The notes: generated from the letters alone by a model not told the origin. 64,000 nt of DNA from Candidatus Kuenenia stuttgartensis (GCA_945865635.1 CAMBEP010000001.1:1-64000), one strand, 5' to 3'. Counted from the stretch's first letter, positions 36,568-45,784 are shown. Made by a program: numbers and translations.

Positions 36568-37860
36568 TCAATCATGAGATTTTACACTCAGACGGAAACG
36601 CGACCAGTCGGTCGAATGCCCCAAAGAATTACGGGCTTCGATATAGACAAATTCATTCCCGGCGAGTTCGAAATTCTTGATTGATGCAAACTCGTGAGCC
36701 AATGGTTGACTTACCCCATCGATCTCTACCAAGTGGGTGGCAAAATCGCATTTGATGTCTTCGCGAAATATCCGAAATGAAATTCCTTGAGCCATGGCTA
36801 CGGACCGAATTGGGTCGCTGAGGTCAATCAGCCCTAGTATTTCCAGGGGGTTTTTCGTAGTAGGCAAAGCTGGTAATATCTCAAAATCGTATTTGCTGTT
36901 GCATGGGGCCTGAAATCGGAACAAAATCGGATAATCTGCGATCAGCAGATAGGGTGTCTGAGGATCATCCAGCAGTGTGATTGGTGTTCCCGGCCGATCA
37001 ATAATGCGCCGGACTTTGGGGTAGGCTTTTCTCACCGATTCAATATCTTTTGCAGAGAGTTGCCAGTTGTTGTCCGTGGGTGGGTTGGCAATCGAGGCTG
37101 GAAATGGGTAAAGCATCACAGACTTCATGTCAAATTCGGTAAGGTTTTCCGCATCTGTAGCAGGTGTAAGAATTTGATCGCGAATCTGGTCGTCAGTAAG
37201 TTGCCCCAGTCCATTTATTCTAAAATAAGCGATGGCGGCTGGTTCGTTGAACTTGATCGGGCTCTTTGGGGAAAGATGTTCATGAACAAACCCGAGGGCG
37301 TGACCAAATTCATGAAGCACAAGCCTATGGAATTCCCGGACATAAAAGTTATTGGTATCTGAGGACGAATAATACTCGGAATTGTTGAATCCGAGATTCA
37401 ATGTGATCAGGTTCGAGCCACTCAAGCGAGTATCTGTGCCTACCAGCGACCAAAAAGTGCCATCGGGTCTCAGGCTGACACGAATATCTGAGTCGTACTG
37501 CATCTTATCCGACCAGTCAAAATTGATCCCTCCCAAGGCCGCGTCAGACCATAATTGCACAACGGTTCGAATCCTCAGTCGAATGATTCCAGTCGGGTCG
37601 TATGTTTCAGCGTCCACAAAACTGACTTGCAGACGGGTTTTCGACCAGATATTATTCACAACAGCGGCAGCACTTAAAGCGCCTGGCGGCGGACTGGAAT
37701 CGGAGATTCCCGGCAAGGGGTTCTGAGCAAGGTCAAACCGAATCGATTGACAACCAGCGGAGTTATTCTTTTTGGAATCAGACAAGGATTGGCTACCAGA
37801 GGCCTGTGGACGCGGTTTAGCAGCTTGACTATTACCGGAGCGTGTTCGCTTTCGTGCCAT
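36568..37860 (-). CDS. Astacin-like (M12A-type) zinc metallopeptidase
   Basis: 430 residues from the ATG at 37860 (GGGA nine bases upstream; a TTG five codons earlier is possible). The zinc motif HEFGHALGFVHEH fits HExxHxxGxxHE of astacin-type metzincins, and DMKSVMLYPFP supplies the Met-turn. The catalytic domain spans ~65-265; a beta-rich C-terminal domain (~275-430) of fibronectin/Ig-like character follows. There is no obvious signal peptide: the N-terminus is basic and Ser-rich (MARKRTRSGNSQ), unlike typical secreted metzincins, so export may be leaderless or the protein stays inside. Cleaves internal peptide bonds by family. Confidence 0.85.
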   Translation of the reverse strand: MARKRTRSGNSQAAKPRPQASGSQSLSDSKKNNSAGCQSIRFDLAQNPLPGISDSSPPPGALSAAAVVNNIWSKTRLQVSFVDAETYDPTGIIRLRIRTVVQLWSDAALGGINFDWSDKMQYDSDIRVSLRPDGTFWSLVGTDTRLSGSNLITLNLGFNNSEYYSSSDTNNFYVREFHRLVLHEFGHALGFVHEHLSPKSPIKFNEPAAIAYFRINGLGQLTDDQIRDQILTPATDAENLTEFDMKSVMLYPFPASIANPPTDNNWQLSAKDIESVRKAYPKVRRIIDRPGTPITLLDDPQTPYLLIADYPILFRFQAPCNSKYDFEILPALPTTKNPLEILGLIDLSDPIRSVAMAQGISFRIFREDIKCDFATHLVEIDGVSQPLAHEFASIKNFELAGNEFVYIEARNSLGHSTDWSRFRLSVKSHD

Positions 37861-38044
37861 CGCAGGGAATCCCAATCAATTCAATGACGATCGAACATGG
37901 TGACAAATCGAGCCATGAAGATCAATTTTGCCATGATTTGATTCATAAGCCAAGAGTTTCAACGTAAAAAAACACACAAATCATCTGATGATTGGCTGAG
38001 TCTGGTAAAGTTTGAGAATTGTATAAGTTATGACTCGTTTTGAT

Positions 38045-38094
38045 TTTAAAAAAACAATCCAAAAGGGCGATTTTATGATCACACTCCTGGATTG
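38045..38094 (-). terminator. Terminator candidate 3' of the secreted-protein gene at 38124
   Basis: On the minus strand: CAATCCA, ~26-base loop, TGGATTG, then TTTTTTTAAAA. It starts 30 bases after the stop. The stem is short but the T-run is good. Confidence 0.5.
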
Positions 38095-38123
38095 ATTCTA
38101 AGAAGAAATACTCAGACGAAGAC

Positions 38124-39764
38124 TCAAGGCTTCGGTGGTTCCAAACCCGCGGGAGTCGCTGGAGATGCCAGAGGTTTTGGCGCGGTGGGTGGATTCGGGG
38201 CTGAGCCAGCAGGCGGCTTAGTGGCAGCCGGTGCGGCAGACGCAGTGGGAGTGCTGAGCTCGATGGTTTGAAGCACCTCTTCAACCATGTTGCGAAATTC
38301 GTCGGACCGTTCCTGCCAAGTGGTTGATTCGGCGATATAGGTTTGGTTGCCTTGAGGGAATTGCATCACATAAGCGTCAAAATGGCCTCGCTGGGTTGCA
38401 CTCGAATCCGCCACCTTCAGTGCAGCCTCAATTCGATAGACGCGCCGGTTGGCCCAAGCCTTGTCGTTGAGAAACCCTTCCGTCAAAGCAAAAATCTGGG
38501 TTCCTTCAGCCTTCCATTCCGCTTCCAGTTCTTTGCGAAACCCTTCGGGCTTTACTCCAGCCCCATCAAGATCAATTCTGATGAAGTCGGGAATATCGCT
38601 GGCCGTTGCGAAAAGAATCGAGTTTTCTTCGTCCATTTGAGGCTTGAATACGGGTGGATGCTTAATCTTGAAACGATTGGATGGATCCTCAAATACCAAC
38701 CAACTGTTCGCCTTGGTTGGTGTCGGGGCTGTCGCTGGAATTGCAAGAGGAGTCTGTTTACCCGAAAACTGTCGTTCGTAAACCAGCTTGCGTTCGAAAA
38801 CCTGCTTCAGACGACCGTCACTGCCAGGTACATCTGACAACTCCACTTGGGCCATGCTCAATTTATTGATGCCACCCTCGGTCGATAGCATTTTACCGCC
38901 AACTTTTCCGGCAATTGCAGGGATATTTTCCTGAGCCGCCGCCTTTTTAGAGAAGGTGAACAAGTATTGCAGGTTCAGTGTGCTTGTCCCCAAATCGGTC
39001 GCAACCTGACCGGTAACTTCTATCAGTGCTTCAATTTGCTCAGGAGCGTTTTCCTGAGGCTTAACTTTCTTCAAACTGCCGTTAAGACTTATAGCTTTGA
39101 CTTGTCCACGTCCGACAAGTACCCGCGCTGCTACACGATTCAGTGGCCAAGTATCACCAACGCGTACGGGAGTCTGTGGTAGAAGTTCCGAGAAATTCAG
39201 GAGCGTTGGAACAGTGGTTGCCACTTGATATTCAAAGTCGGTGATCGAACGCCCTTCCTGAAGGCTCATAATCTGCTCACCTGACTGACCACGCATGGCC
39301 CATATGACCAACCCATCCAAGGGCGGATTCTTGGCTACGTTCAAACCTTGTGGTGCTGGTTCGAAGCGAAGTGTTTCAAAACGTCTCACAACGGCGTCCA
39401 CCCGGTTTGAAGTCGAAATCGCAGCGGGTCGTTCCGAATAGATCAGTTGACGCATACGCTCTGATTTCAAGGGCGATCCCTTGGGCGCATCCACCGTCAT
39501 GGTCAGTGTCTCGCGGAATGCGTTTCGCGTCTGATTGATCTCGCCACCAACGGTTTCGCCTTCTTTAGTCGTATAGATTTCTCGAAGGCGGTATTTTGTC
39601 GAGACGTCCTTCAGTGCTTCATCTATTTTGTCGACCTCAGCCTGAGGAGCCTGCGCAAGGGCTTGTGCCCGTTGATCGAAATCGATCCCCAGCCCGCCAG
39701 CCATCATGATAGTCGAAAGGCATGTCAGAGTTAGTCTAACCAGAGTCAGCTTGCCGAGATCCAT
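38124..39764 (-). CDS. Secreted protein of unknown function, PsbP/Mog1-like C-terminal region
   Basis: 546 residues from the ATG at 39764 (GGGA upstream; an ATG five codons earlier lacks a site). Hydrophobic leader LTLVRLTLTCLSTIMMAGGL. The N-terminal part (~40-330) is beta-rich with LLPQTPVRVGDTWPL and a long strand-rich region. The part at ~355-510 (SWLVFEDPSNRFKIKHPPVF ... IAESTTWQERSDEFRNM) resembles PsbP/Mog1-type domains in its strand order. A Pro/Ala tail ends the protein. The next gene upstream on this strand has the same layout, suggesting an old tandem duplication (inference from motif order, not from alignment). Confidence 0.72.
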   Translation of the reverse strand: MDLGKLTLVRLTLTCLSTIMMAGGLGIDFDQRAQALAQAPQAEVDKIDEALKDVSTKYRLREIYTTKEGETVGGEINQTRNAFRETLTMTVDAPKGSPLKSERMRQLIYSERPAAISTSNRVDAVVRRFETLRFEPAPQGLNVAKNPPLDGLVIWAMRGQSGEQIMSLQEGRSITDFEYQVATTVPTLLNFSELLPQTPVRVGDTWPLNRVAARVLVGRGQVKAISLNGSLKKVKPQENAPEQIEALIEVTGQVATDLGTSTLNLQYLFTFSKKAAAQENIPAIAGKVGGKMLSTEGGINKLSMAQVELSDVPGSDGRLKQVFERKLVYERQFSGKQTPLAIPATAPTPTKANSWLVFEDPSNRFKIKHPPVFKPQMDEENSILFATASDIPDFIRIDLDGAGVKPEGFRKELEAEWKAEGTQIFALTEGFLNDKAWANRRVYRIEAALKVADSSATQRGHFDAYVMQFPQGNQTYIAESTTWQERSDEFRNMVEEVLQTIELSTPTASAAPAATKPPAGSAPNPPTAPKPLASPATPAGLEPPKP

Positions 39765-39907
39765 CTTATAATGTCCCATGGTTTTGAACGAATCTCACCG
39801 ATTTCAAGAATCTGCTTGACACCGGATGTCTGGATTTTAGCCAGCAAGTCTTAGTCCAGCATATGTTACCAGTTTTCCACCAGCCCCTCCACAAGGTCTA
39901 TGAGAAA

Positions 39908-41326
39908 TTATTTCGCCGACTCTGTCGGTTTCAAGGGTTGGGATGACCACCGAAGTGTTTCTACCAGAGATAGTCCCGACTTCGCTGCATCACGTGACTC
40001 GGAAAGGGTTGTCGTGATCGTTCCAAGATACTGGACACCCATCGGCGACGACATCAGATAGTAATACCAAACAACGGGCAACTCCTGAATCAGACCTTCA
40101 ACAGCAAGTTTGTAACCATATCCCTGACCTTCCAGCCGATCCAGTTCCCCTTCCCCAAAAACCCGTTTGTACTGAGTCCCTAAGGCCGTGCGGACATCGT
40201 CCCTGAACTGGGCTGGGTCTTGATGACGACCTGCGGCAACGGTCGGACCACGCTTCAGGTTGCACTGGGCTATGACTGTCCCGCCTTTGTCGACACGCTT
40301 CAAGACCGACTCCTGTGTATCTGTCCAGGTCACATGCCAGTCACGGGCGTGGTCGATAACGAACAGCCCGGAAGGCTCTTGCCATTCGATTGACAAGTGC
40401 TTGTTTTCAATAAACTTTGGCCAATTTTCGACCACTTCGTCTGTCAGCTCGGGAACAGGTTTTTTAACCACTTCACGCTTGACTTCCAGCTTGCTGTGAA
40501 TTTCCAGGCCCGCTTCCACACTCCCTGGCCTGCGGCTTTCGTCTCGATTGATCGTCAGAGAATCAACTAAACCAGCGTCCCGGTCGAATCCAATCGTGCC
40601 CTGGATCGTCATCTTTCCTTCAGCTCCAAGCACAGCACCACGAACTTCTCCACGGACCCGGATTTGGACTCTGGCCGAATCGATCGTTTCAATTTTAGCT
40701 TCAAGACTGTTCACAGCAATCGTGTCAAAAAGTGTGAGCGATTTGGCGCCCAATTGATCGATCTTATACGTCTCACCAAGGGCAATTTCCTGCTTTGGCA
40801 GAAGTGTCCAAAGTGTGATGCCGTCGCCGGGAGTCGTGATGGCCTCCAGTTCCTGGCGGGTGATAGGGCCATCCAGCGAACCATTTCGCACCATTTCATC
40901 CTGCATGTCTGTCAGAAATCGGCGGCGCTGCTTGCGAATCTGATTCGCTGCTGGCCTAACCTGTCCACCAATATCAGCTTGGGCAAACTCAACCAGCCTT
41001 CGCGCGATCAGGACACCGGAATTCGGGCCATCGGCAGACTCCGAAAGATTCCAGCGATCGAGCACGATCAATTTGGTGTTAGCCTGAACTTTAAGTGTTT
41101 CTGGCTGGACCTTTTCCGGCTTGGTTGATTTTGGATCAATCGGTGGGTCAAGAAAATAGAGTCCCTCGGCCGTCATGGTGCACGAAGTACGCACAACCCT
41201 TTGGCCATCGACACGTTCCCTGAGCGAAATCGTTTCGGTTGCCGATGCGCTTGCGATGGTCCCAAACGCCAGAACCGTAGTGAGAATCAGGTGGAAGCGG
41301 AAGCGACTGTTAAGGTCGAACGACAT
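39908..41326 (-). CDS. Secreted protein of unknown function, relative of the preceding gene
   Basis: 472 residues from the ATG at 41326, with AGGA upstream; the frame extends 23 codons further but the leader then becomes internal. Signal peptide SRFRFHLILTTVLAFGTIASASA-TE. The N-terminal part carries TLWTLLPKQEIALGETYKI, positionally matching the LLP...VGDTW motif of the neighbour, followed by a strand-rich segment with VRGEVRGAVLGAEGKMTIQG. The C-terminal part (~320-465) starts LSIEWQEPSGLFVIDHARDW and ends in SLVETLRW, as in PsbP/Mog1-like modules. It precedes its neighbour by 143 bases and may share a transcript. Confidence 0.72.
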   Translation of the reverse strand: MSFDLNSRFRFHLILTTVLAFGTIASASATETISLRERVDGQRVVRTSCTMTAEGLYFLDPPIDPKSTKPEKVQPETLKVQANTKLIVLDRWNLSESADGPNSGVLIARRLVEFAQADIGGQVRPAANQIRKQRRRFLTDMQDEMVRNGSLDGPITRQELEAITTPGDGITLWTLLPKQEIALGETYKIDQLGAKSLTLFDTIAVNSLEAKIETIDSARVQIRVRGEVRGAVLGAEGKMTIQGTIGFDRDAGLVDSLTINRDESRRPGSVEAGLEIHSKLEVKREVVKKPVPELTDEVVENWPKFIENKHLSIEWQEPSGLFVIDHARDWHVTWTDTQESVLKRVDKGGTVIAQCNLKRGPTVAAGRHQDPAQFRDDVRTALGTQYKRVFGEGELDRLEGQGYGYKLAVEGLIQELPVVWYYYLMSSPMGVQYLGTITTTLSESRDAAKSGLSLVETLRWSSQPLKPTESAK

Positions 41327-41722
41327 AATGGACGGGTCCTTCTTAAAATTCTTGAGTCCGGATGGTCTGTCAGACGAAGCCATCGCAAATTTCAAAAACT
41401 TTTTTGAAATTGTTGTGACCCAAACTCACAAATCCTACGTATATCCAATAACGCGATTTTGGCAAGTCCGATTGAAACGAGATGAAGCCAGTGCATGTTC
41501 CATACAGACTTCAGAAAATCCAAAATATGAATCTGGAACACGTTGTGGTATATCTTGAATCGGGTCTGTCGGCATGGTCCATGATATTGCGATGAAGCAA
41601 GAAGGGGAATGTCGGAACAACTTTCACTCTGCGGGCGTCAAAAATATTACGGAATGTGCGAAAAATCGGGTGAAGCTGGGTTTTATCTCTATTTCAGCCG
41701 CTGCGAACGAGGGGATCAGAAG
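41327..41722. other. Divergent intergenic region upstream of the sigma-factor gene
   Basis: 396 bases. It holds a 24-base near-perfect palindrome at 41388-41411. The sigma-factor frame is open upstream to 41609, but the first 38 codons there have no family similarity. No other structure seen. Confidence 0.55.
41388..41411. promoter_or_regulatory. Palindrome AATTTCAAAAA-CT-TTTTTGAAATT
   Basis: Perfect 11-bp arms with a 2-base centre, 62 bases before the minus-strand start at 41326 and ~310 before the sigma gene. Operator or cruciform-like site; AT-only, so chance is not excluded. Confidence 0.35.
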
Positions 41723-43444
41723 ATGACGAGCCAAGTCAGTCAGAAAAACTTCCGCGTCAGTGCAAACACCGATGCAAGCTACCACTCTGAAGCAGTTCGG
41801 CAATTACGCGATCAATTGGTACGCTATACGCCCAAGGATAAGCGTCAGACACAGGTCGACCGAGCCGAGCAACTACTCGATGAACTCGTTGACGAAACCG
41901 TCTATCCATTCGATTTTATCCATTATAAAATCACTGGAATCAGACTCTTACAACCCGTGGCATGTACCTTGAAAGGTCATCTGTGGGTCGAAGACATTCA
42001 GAATTTTATCGAAGAAGTCTCCACCAGTTTCGCTCAGGATGTCGGACAGGTCGGAGAACGTGTCTGGACTGTTGAAGAACTCGCCAAGCGTTTCGAAGTG
42101 GCTGGTAGAACCATCACCCGATGGCGCCAAAAAGGTCTCGTCGCACGCCGGTTCCGTATCCTTGGACGAGTCAAAGTCGGCTTTTTGGACTCGAGCGTCA
42201 ATCGATTCGTCACGAAACATGTCGAGATTGTTCAAAGAGGGAGCCATTTTCGTAACCTCGACGATCAGGAACGTGAGTTGATCTTCGACCAGGTACGGCA
42301 ATCTTTAGAGCAAAACCCTGAACAAAATATGACTCAAATTGCCCGGGGCATCGCAATCCAAATGAGTAGATCCCCTGAAACCATAAGGACCTTGATCAAG
42401 GAGCACGACCAAAATCATCCAGAACGTGCGTTATTTCCAGACCTTACCGGCCCACTCCCAGATACCATCAAAGCCCAAATCCATAACTTGTATGGCAGAG
42501 GTGTCGGTGTCGCTGCCCTGGCACGCCAATTCCGGCGTAGTCGCCAAACCATCCATCGGGTCCTGATTGAAATCAAGGCCATCGAACTTCTGAAAACACC
42601 GATCGACTTAATCGATAATCCCACGTTCTCAGAAAACTCGATCTCGAAAATCATTCTGGCCGATCTCCCAGAACCAGAGACACCCGCCAAACGGACCCGT
42701 GCACCCAAGGATCTGCCACCATATCTGGCAAGCCTTTACGAAGTTCCGCTTCTGAGCAAGGAACAGGAACAGCACCTTTTCCGAAAGATGAACTTTCTCA
42801 AATGGCAGTCCCAACAACTAAGAGCCAAAGTCGCAGAAGACACAACCAAAGCCAAATCCAGTGACCTTGATCGAATCTTGATGCTTCAAAACGAAGCCCT
42901 GGAAGTCAAAAATCAGATCATTCGGTCTAATCTGCGGCTCGTCGTATCGATCGCAAAGCGACACGTGGGACCATCTTCAAACTTTTTCGAATTGATTTCC
43001 GATGGAAACATGTCGCTGATGAGAGCCGTTGAAAAGTTCGACTTCTCACGTGGCAACAAGTTCAGCACGTATGCCTCATGGGCAATAGTGAAAAACTTTG
43101 CTCGATCGATTCCCGAAGAGAATCATCACCGGGACCGGTTCGTCACGGGCCATGAAGAAATGTTCGAAGCCGCCGCCGACAATCGATCCGACGAACAAGA
43201 GATAGAACTGGTCCATAAGAACTTGCGACTTACAGTACAAGGCCTTTTAAGCCACCTGGACCCCCGTGAGCGGCACATCATACAACGCCGGTTCGGGCTC
43301 GGCGGAACAGAAGAGTCCACACTGGAGGCATTGGGACGTGAATTGGGAATTACCAAAGAGCGTGTCCGTCAAATCGAATCCAGGGCACAAGAAAAAATCC
43401 GAAGACTGGCATCGCAAGAACAGATTGAACTGCCGAACACATAA
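41723..43444 (+). CDS. Sigma-70 family factor with two extra N-terminal HTH domains
   Basis: 573 residues from the ATG at 41723 (GAGGGG ten bases upstream). Sigma core: region 1.2-like PPYLASLYEVPLLSKEQEQHL (~330), region 2 from NLRLVVSIAKRHVG to KFDFSRGNKFSTYASWAI (~393-460), region 4 LDPRERHIIQRRFGLGG ... GITKERVRQIESRA (~510-560). The ~45 residues between regions 2 and 4 are too short for a full region 3. The N-terminal ~320 residues contain a MerR/excisionase-like HTH (VWTVEELAKRFEVAGRTITR, ~113-150) and a second HTH (VAALARQFRRSRQTIHRVLI, ~260-285), with no region 1.1. It would direct RNA polymerase to a chosen promoter set, with its own DNA-binding arm perhaps adding operator specificity (inference). 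It lies just before the tRNA-tuf-rpoBC cluster. Confidence 0.88.
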   Translation: MTSQVSQKNFRVSANTDASYHSEAVRQLRDQLVRYTPKDKRQTQVDRAEQLLDELVDETVYPFDFIHYKITGIRLLQPVACTLKGHLWVEDIQNFIEEVSTSFAQDVGQVGERVWTVEELAKRFEVAGRTITRWRQKGLVARRFRILGRVKVGFLDSSVNRFVTKHVEIVQRGSHFRNLDDQERELIFDQVRQSLEQNPEQNMTQIARGIAIQMSRSPETIRTLIKEHDQNHPERALFPDLTGPLPDTIKAQIHNLYGRGVGVAALARQFRRSRQTIHRVLIEIKAIELLKTPIDLIDNPTFSENSISKIILADLPEPETPAKRTRAPKDLPPYLASLYEVPLLSKEQEQHLFRKMNFLKWQSQQLRAKVAEDTTKAKSSDLDRILMLQNEALEVKNQIIRSNLRLVVSIAKRHVGPSSNFFELISDGNMSLMRAVEKFDFSRGNKFSTYASWAIVKNFARSIPEENHHRDRFVTGHEEMFEAAADNRSDEQEIELVHKNLRLTVQGLLSHLDPRERHIIQRRFGLGGTEESTLEALGRELGITKERVRQIESRAQEKIRRLASQEQIELPNT

Positions 43445-43466
43445 TGGCTTGAAGCCCGAAACGAAG

Positions 43467-43506
43467 AAAATGGCCGAACCAATAAAGTTCAGTCATTTTG
43501 TTTTTT
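43467..43506 (+). terminator. Intrinsic terminator of the sigma-factor gene
   Basis: AAAATG-gcc-GAAC / GTTC-agt-CATTTT, 10 pairs with a 3x3 internal loop, then GTTTTTT. Starts 23 bases after the stop. Confidence 0.65.
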
Positions 43507-43518
43507 CTCAAAGAAGAC

Positions 43519-43547
43519 TTGCAAGTTGGCGGCTGGTCAGGTACGAT
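43519..43547 (+). promoter_or_regulatory. Promoter candidate for the tRNA-tuf transcript
   Basis: TTGCAA (43519-43524), 17-base spacer, TACGAT (43542-43547), 21 bases before the first tRNA. Position and spacing suit a sigma70 promoter. Confidence 0.5.
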
Positions 43548-43568
43548 CTTTAGTCCAATGTAGTCACT

Positions 43569-43641
43569 GCTGGCGTAGCTCAGTTGGTAGAGCAACGGTT
43601 TTGTAAACCGTAGGTCGTGAGTTCAAATCCCACCGCCAGCT
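43569..43641 (+). tRNA. tRNA-Thr (anticodon TGT)
   Basis: 73 bases. Acceptor GCTGGCG / CGCCAGC, D-arm GCTCAGTTGGTAGAGC, anticodon stem ACGGT / ACCGT with loop TTTGTAA (anticodon 43602-43604), T-arm GTGAG-TTCAAAT-CCCAC (with the usual TTC). CCA is not encoded. Confidence 0.96.
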
Positions 43642-43666
43642 CTCGCATTGAATCCTGGTATGATAA

Positions 43667-43748
43667 GGGTGGATACCCAAGTGGCTAAAGGGGCCAGACT
43701 GTAAATCTGGTAGCATTGCTTTCGCAGGTTCGAATCCTGCTCCACCCA
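43667..43748 (+). tRNA. tRNA-Tyr (anticodon GTA)
   Basis: 82 bases, class II with a long variable arm (TAGCATTGCTTTC region). Acceptor GGGTGGA / TCCACCC with discriminator A; anticodon stem CCAGA / TCTGG with loop CTGTAAA (anticodon 43701-43703); T-arm GCAGG-TTCGAAT-CCTGC. CCA is not encoded. Confidence 0.96.
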
Positions 43749-43789
43749 ATGGCGATAGAGTTTTCACAGTGAAAACAGAATCGCAGCGG

Positions 43790-43860
43790 GCGGGTGTAGC
43801 TCAATGGTAGAGCACCTGCCTTCCAAGCAGGCTACGTGGGTTCGATTCCCATCACCCGCT
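43790..43860 (+). tRNA. tRNA-Gly (anticodon TCC)
   Basis: 71 bases. Acceptor GCGGGTG / CACCCGC, D-arm GCTCAATGGTAGAGC, anticodon stem CCTGC / GCAGG with loop CTTCCAA (anticodon 43822-43824), T-arm with GGTTCGATTCC. CCA is not encoded. Confidence 0.96.
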
Positions 43861-43950
43861 TCTAGACCAGAATTCAAATAGAAAATGTCATATCAAAAGA
43901 GGATTTCAGCTTTCAACTTCGATCAGTGGAATCTTGCATACGACATGTTG

Positions 43951-44023
<73 letters not shown>

Positions 44024-44173
44024 TTCTTGGTTACAAGTGTCAACCGAGGCATTGGGCGCGAAACGTGACAGGCACGTAACGCGGATAATAGATGATCGCG
44101 AGACGAACATCGGCCCCAAGCCTTGGTGGCGTGTCGAACTCGCTGGCGACTTTTTCAAGCGACGGGAGCTAAG

Positions 44174-45388
44174 ATGGCTAAGGAAACTTACGTCAAGACC
44201 AAGCCACACGTCAATGTGGGTACGATCGGTCACATTGACCACGGCAAGACCACACTCACGGCCGCTCTGCTGCAAGTGCTTTCGGTGGCAAGCGGTGGCA
44301 AGATCAAAACCTATGCTGATATCGCCAAGGGCGGTACGGTGCGTGATGCAACCAAAACGGTGACCATCGCTGTTTCCCACGTGGAATACGAATCAGTCAA
44401 CCGCCACTACGCCCACATCGACTGCCCAGGCCACGCCGACTATATCAAAAATATGATCACGGGTGCGGCACAGATGGACGGAGCGATTTTGGTCGTTTCC
44501 GCAGCAGATGGACCAATGCCACAGACTCGCGAGCACATTCTGCTCGCCCGTCAGGTGGGTGTTCCTGCCTTGGTGGTGTTTCTCAATAAAATTGACTTGG
44601 TCGACGACGAAGAACTGCTCGAACTGGTCGAGATGGAACTTCGCGAACTTCTGACCAAGTACAAGTTCCCAGGCGACGACATTCCGATTACTCGGGGATG
44701 TGCACGGCCTGCATACGATCATCCAAAGGATCCTGCAAAAAATCAGTGTATTTTCGACCTGGTCAAGACCATGGATGAATACATTCCCGAACCAATTCGG
44801 GACAAAGATAAGCCATTCCTCATGCCAGTTGAAGACGTATTCTCGATCATGGGTCGGGGTACGGTCGGAACGGGCAAGATTGATCGTGGCGTTGTCAAGG
44901 TTGGCGATACGGTAGAAATCATTGGTTTCGAACGAAACAAAACCACCACCGTTACCGGTGTTGAAATGTTCCAGAAAACCATGGAAATGGGTGAAGCCGG
45001 CGACAACGTTGGTATTCTCCTGCGGGGCGTCGCAAAGACCGATCTGGAACGTGGGCAAGTCATTTGCAAACCAGGTTCCATCACACCTCACACGAAATTT
45101 GAAGCCGAAGTTTACGTCCTTAGCAAAGAAGAAGGTGGTCGTCATACCCCATTCTTCAAAAACTATCGCCCACAGTTTTACTTCCGGACAACGGATGTGA
45201 CAGGTTCTGTACTAAACCTGCTCAATCCTGACGATGGTGGCGAAGCAGAAATGTGTATGCCAGGTGACAACATCAAGATGGTTGTTGAACTGATAACACC
45301 GATCGCTATGGAAGAAAATCTTCGCTTCGCAATCCGCGAAGGCGGTCGTACTGTAGGTGCAGGCGTCGTGACAAAAATCCTTGCCTGA
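44174..45388 (+). CDS. tuf: Elongation factor Tu
   Basis: 404 residues from the ATG at 44174 (GGGAG seven bases upstream; the frame is open 17 codons earlier but without homology). GTPase motifs: G1 GHIDHGKTT (~19-27), G3 DCPGHADY (~85), G4 [10 protein letters not shown] (~140). Domains II and III are complete ([26 protein letters not shown]). EF-Tu carries aminoacyl-tRNA to the ribosome. It lies between tRNA genes and rpmG, the classical tufB position. A short insertion relative to E. coli EF-Tu is seen around [16 protein letters not shown]. Confidence 0.98.
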   Translation: MAKETYVKTKPHVNVGTIGHIDHGKTTLTAALLQVLSVASGGKIKTYADIAKGGTVRDATKTVTIAVSHVEYESVNRHYAHIDCPGHADYIKNMITGAAQMDGAILVVSAADGPMPQTREHILLARQVGVPALVVFLNKIDLVDDEELLELVEMELRELLTKYKFPGDDIPITRGCARPAYDHPKDPAKNQCIFDLVKTMDEYIPEPIRDKDKPFLMPVEDVFSIMGRGTVGTGKIDRGVVKVGDTVEIIGFERNKTTTVTGVEMFQKTMEMGEAGDNVGILLRGVAKTDLERGQVICKPGSITPHTKFEAEVYVLSKEEGGRHTPFFKNYRPQFYFRTTDVTGSVLNLLNPDDGGEAEMCMPGDNIKMVVELITPIAMEENLRFAIREGGRTVGAGVVTKILA

Positions 45389-45406
45389 TCAATCTGGAAT
45401 TTTTTC

Positions 45407-45440
45407 GTCGCGGAAGTTTCATCAAGGTGGCTTCTGCGAC
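45407..45440 (+). terminator. Hairpin between tuf and rpmG
   Basis: GTCGCGGAAG / CTTCTGCGAC, 10 bp with one G-T, 14-base loop, 18 bases after the tuf stop. No T-run follows; may attenuate or protect the tuf message. Confidence 0.45.
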
Positions 45441-45464
45441 AGCTTTCTAATTGCGAGTTGAACG

Positions 45465-45617
45465 ATGAGAGAATACGTCTGGCTGGAATGTACAGAAACT
45501 GGTGACCGCAACTACAGGGTCCAAAAAGAGACTCGTGGTGCAGGTCGTCTTGAATTGATGAAGTACTGTCCACGCCTTCGCAAGCATACCTTGCATAAAG
45601 AGTCACGTAAGAAGTAA
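45465..45617 (+). CDS. rpmG: 50S ribosomal protein L33
   Basis: 50 residues: starts MREYVWLECTETGDRNY and continues through KETRGAGRLELMKYCPRLRK to the usual basic C-terminus HTLHKESRKK. Two cysteines (9 and 35) remain of the zinc-ribbon type positions, so this is probably the zinc-free (C-minus-like) form. Placement between tuf and secE is the standard one. Confidence 0.95.
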   Translation: MREYVWLECTETGDRNYRVQKETRGAGRLELMKYCPRLRKHTLHKESRKK

Positions 45618-45660
45618 TCTGTCTACTGGGATGGTTGATCTGTAAAAGAATCAGTCATTT

Positions 45661-45733
45661 ACGAGCGTAGCTCAATTGGTAGAGCACCGGTTTCCAAAAC
45701 CGGCGGTTGGGGGTTCGAGTCCCTCCGCTCGTG
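45661..45733 (+). tRNA. tRNA-Trp (anticodon CCA)
   Basis: 73 bases. Acceptor ACGAGCG / CGCTCGT with discriminator G as usual for bacterial tRNA-Trp; D-arm GCTCAATTGGTAGAGC; anticodon stem CCGGT / ACCGG with loop TTCCAAA (anticodon 45694-45696); T-arm with GGGTTCGAGTCCC. Terminal CCA is not encoded. Position between rpmG and secE is shared by many bacteria. Confidence 0.96.
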
Positions 45734-45784
45734 TTACGGTTAGCATTAGCAAGAGATTTCTTGCGAGTCAATTCGAGGTGGGTC

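Noticed and set aside
41609-41722. Sigma-factor start 38 codons earlier
   Set aside because: The added segment has no family similarity and lacks a ribosome site, while ATG 41723 follows GAGGGG.
44393-45145. 250-codon minus-strand frame inside tuf
   Set aside because: Antisense to a universally conserved gene with no supporting signals.
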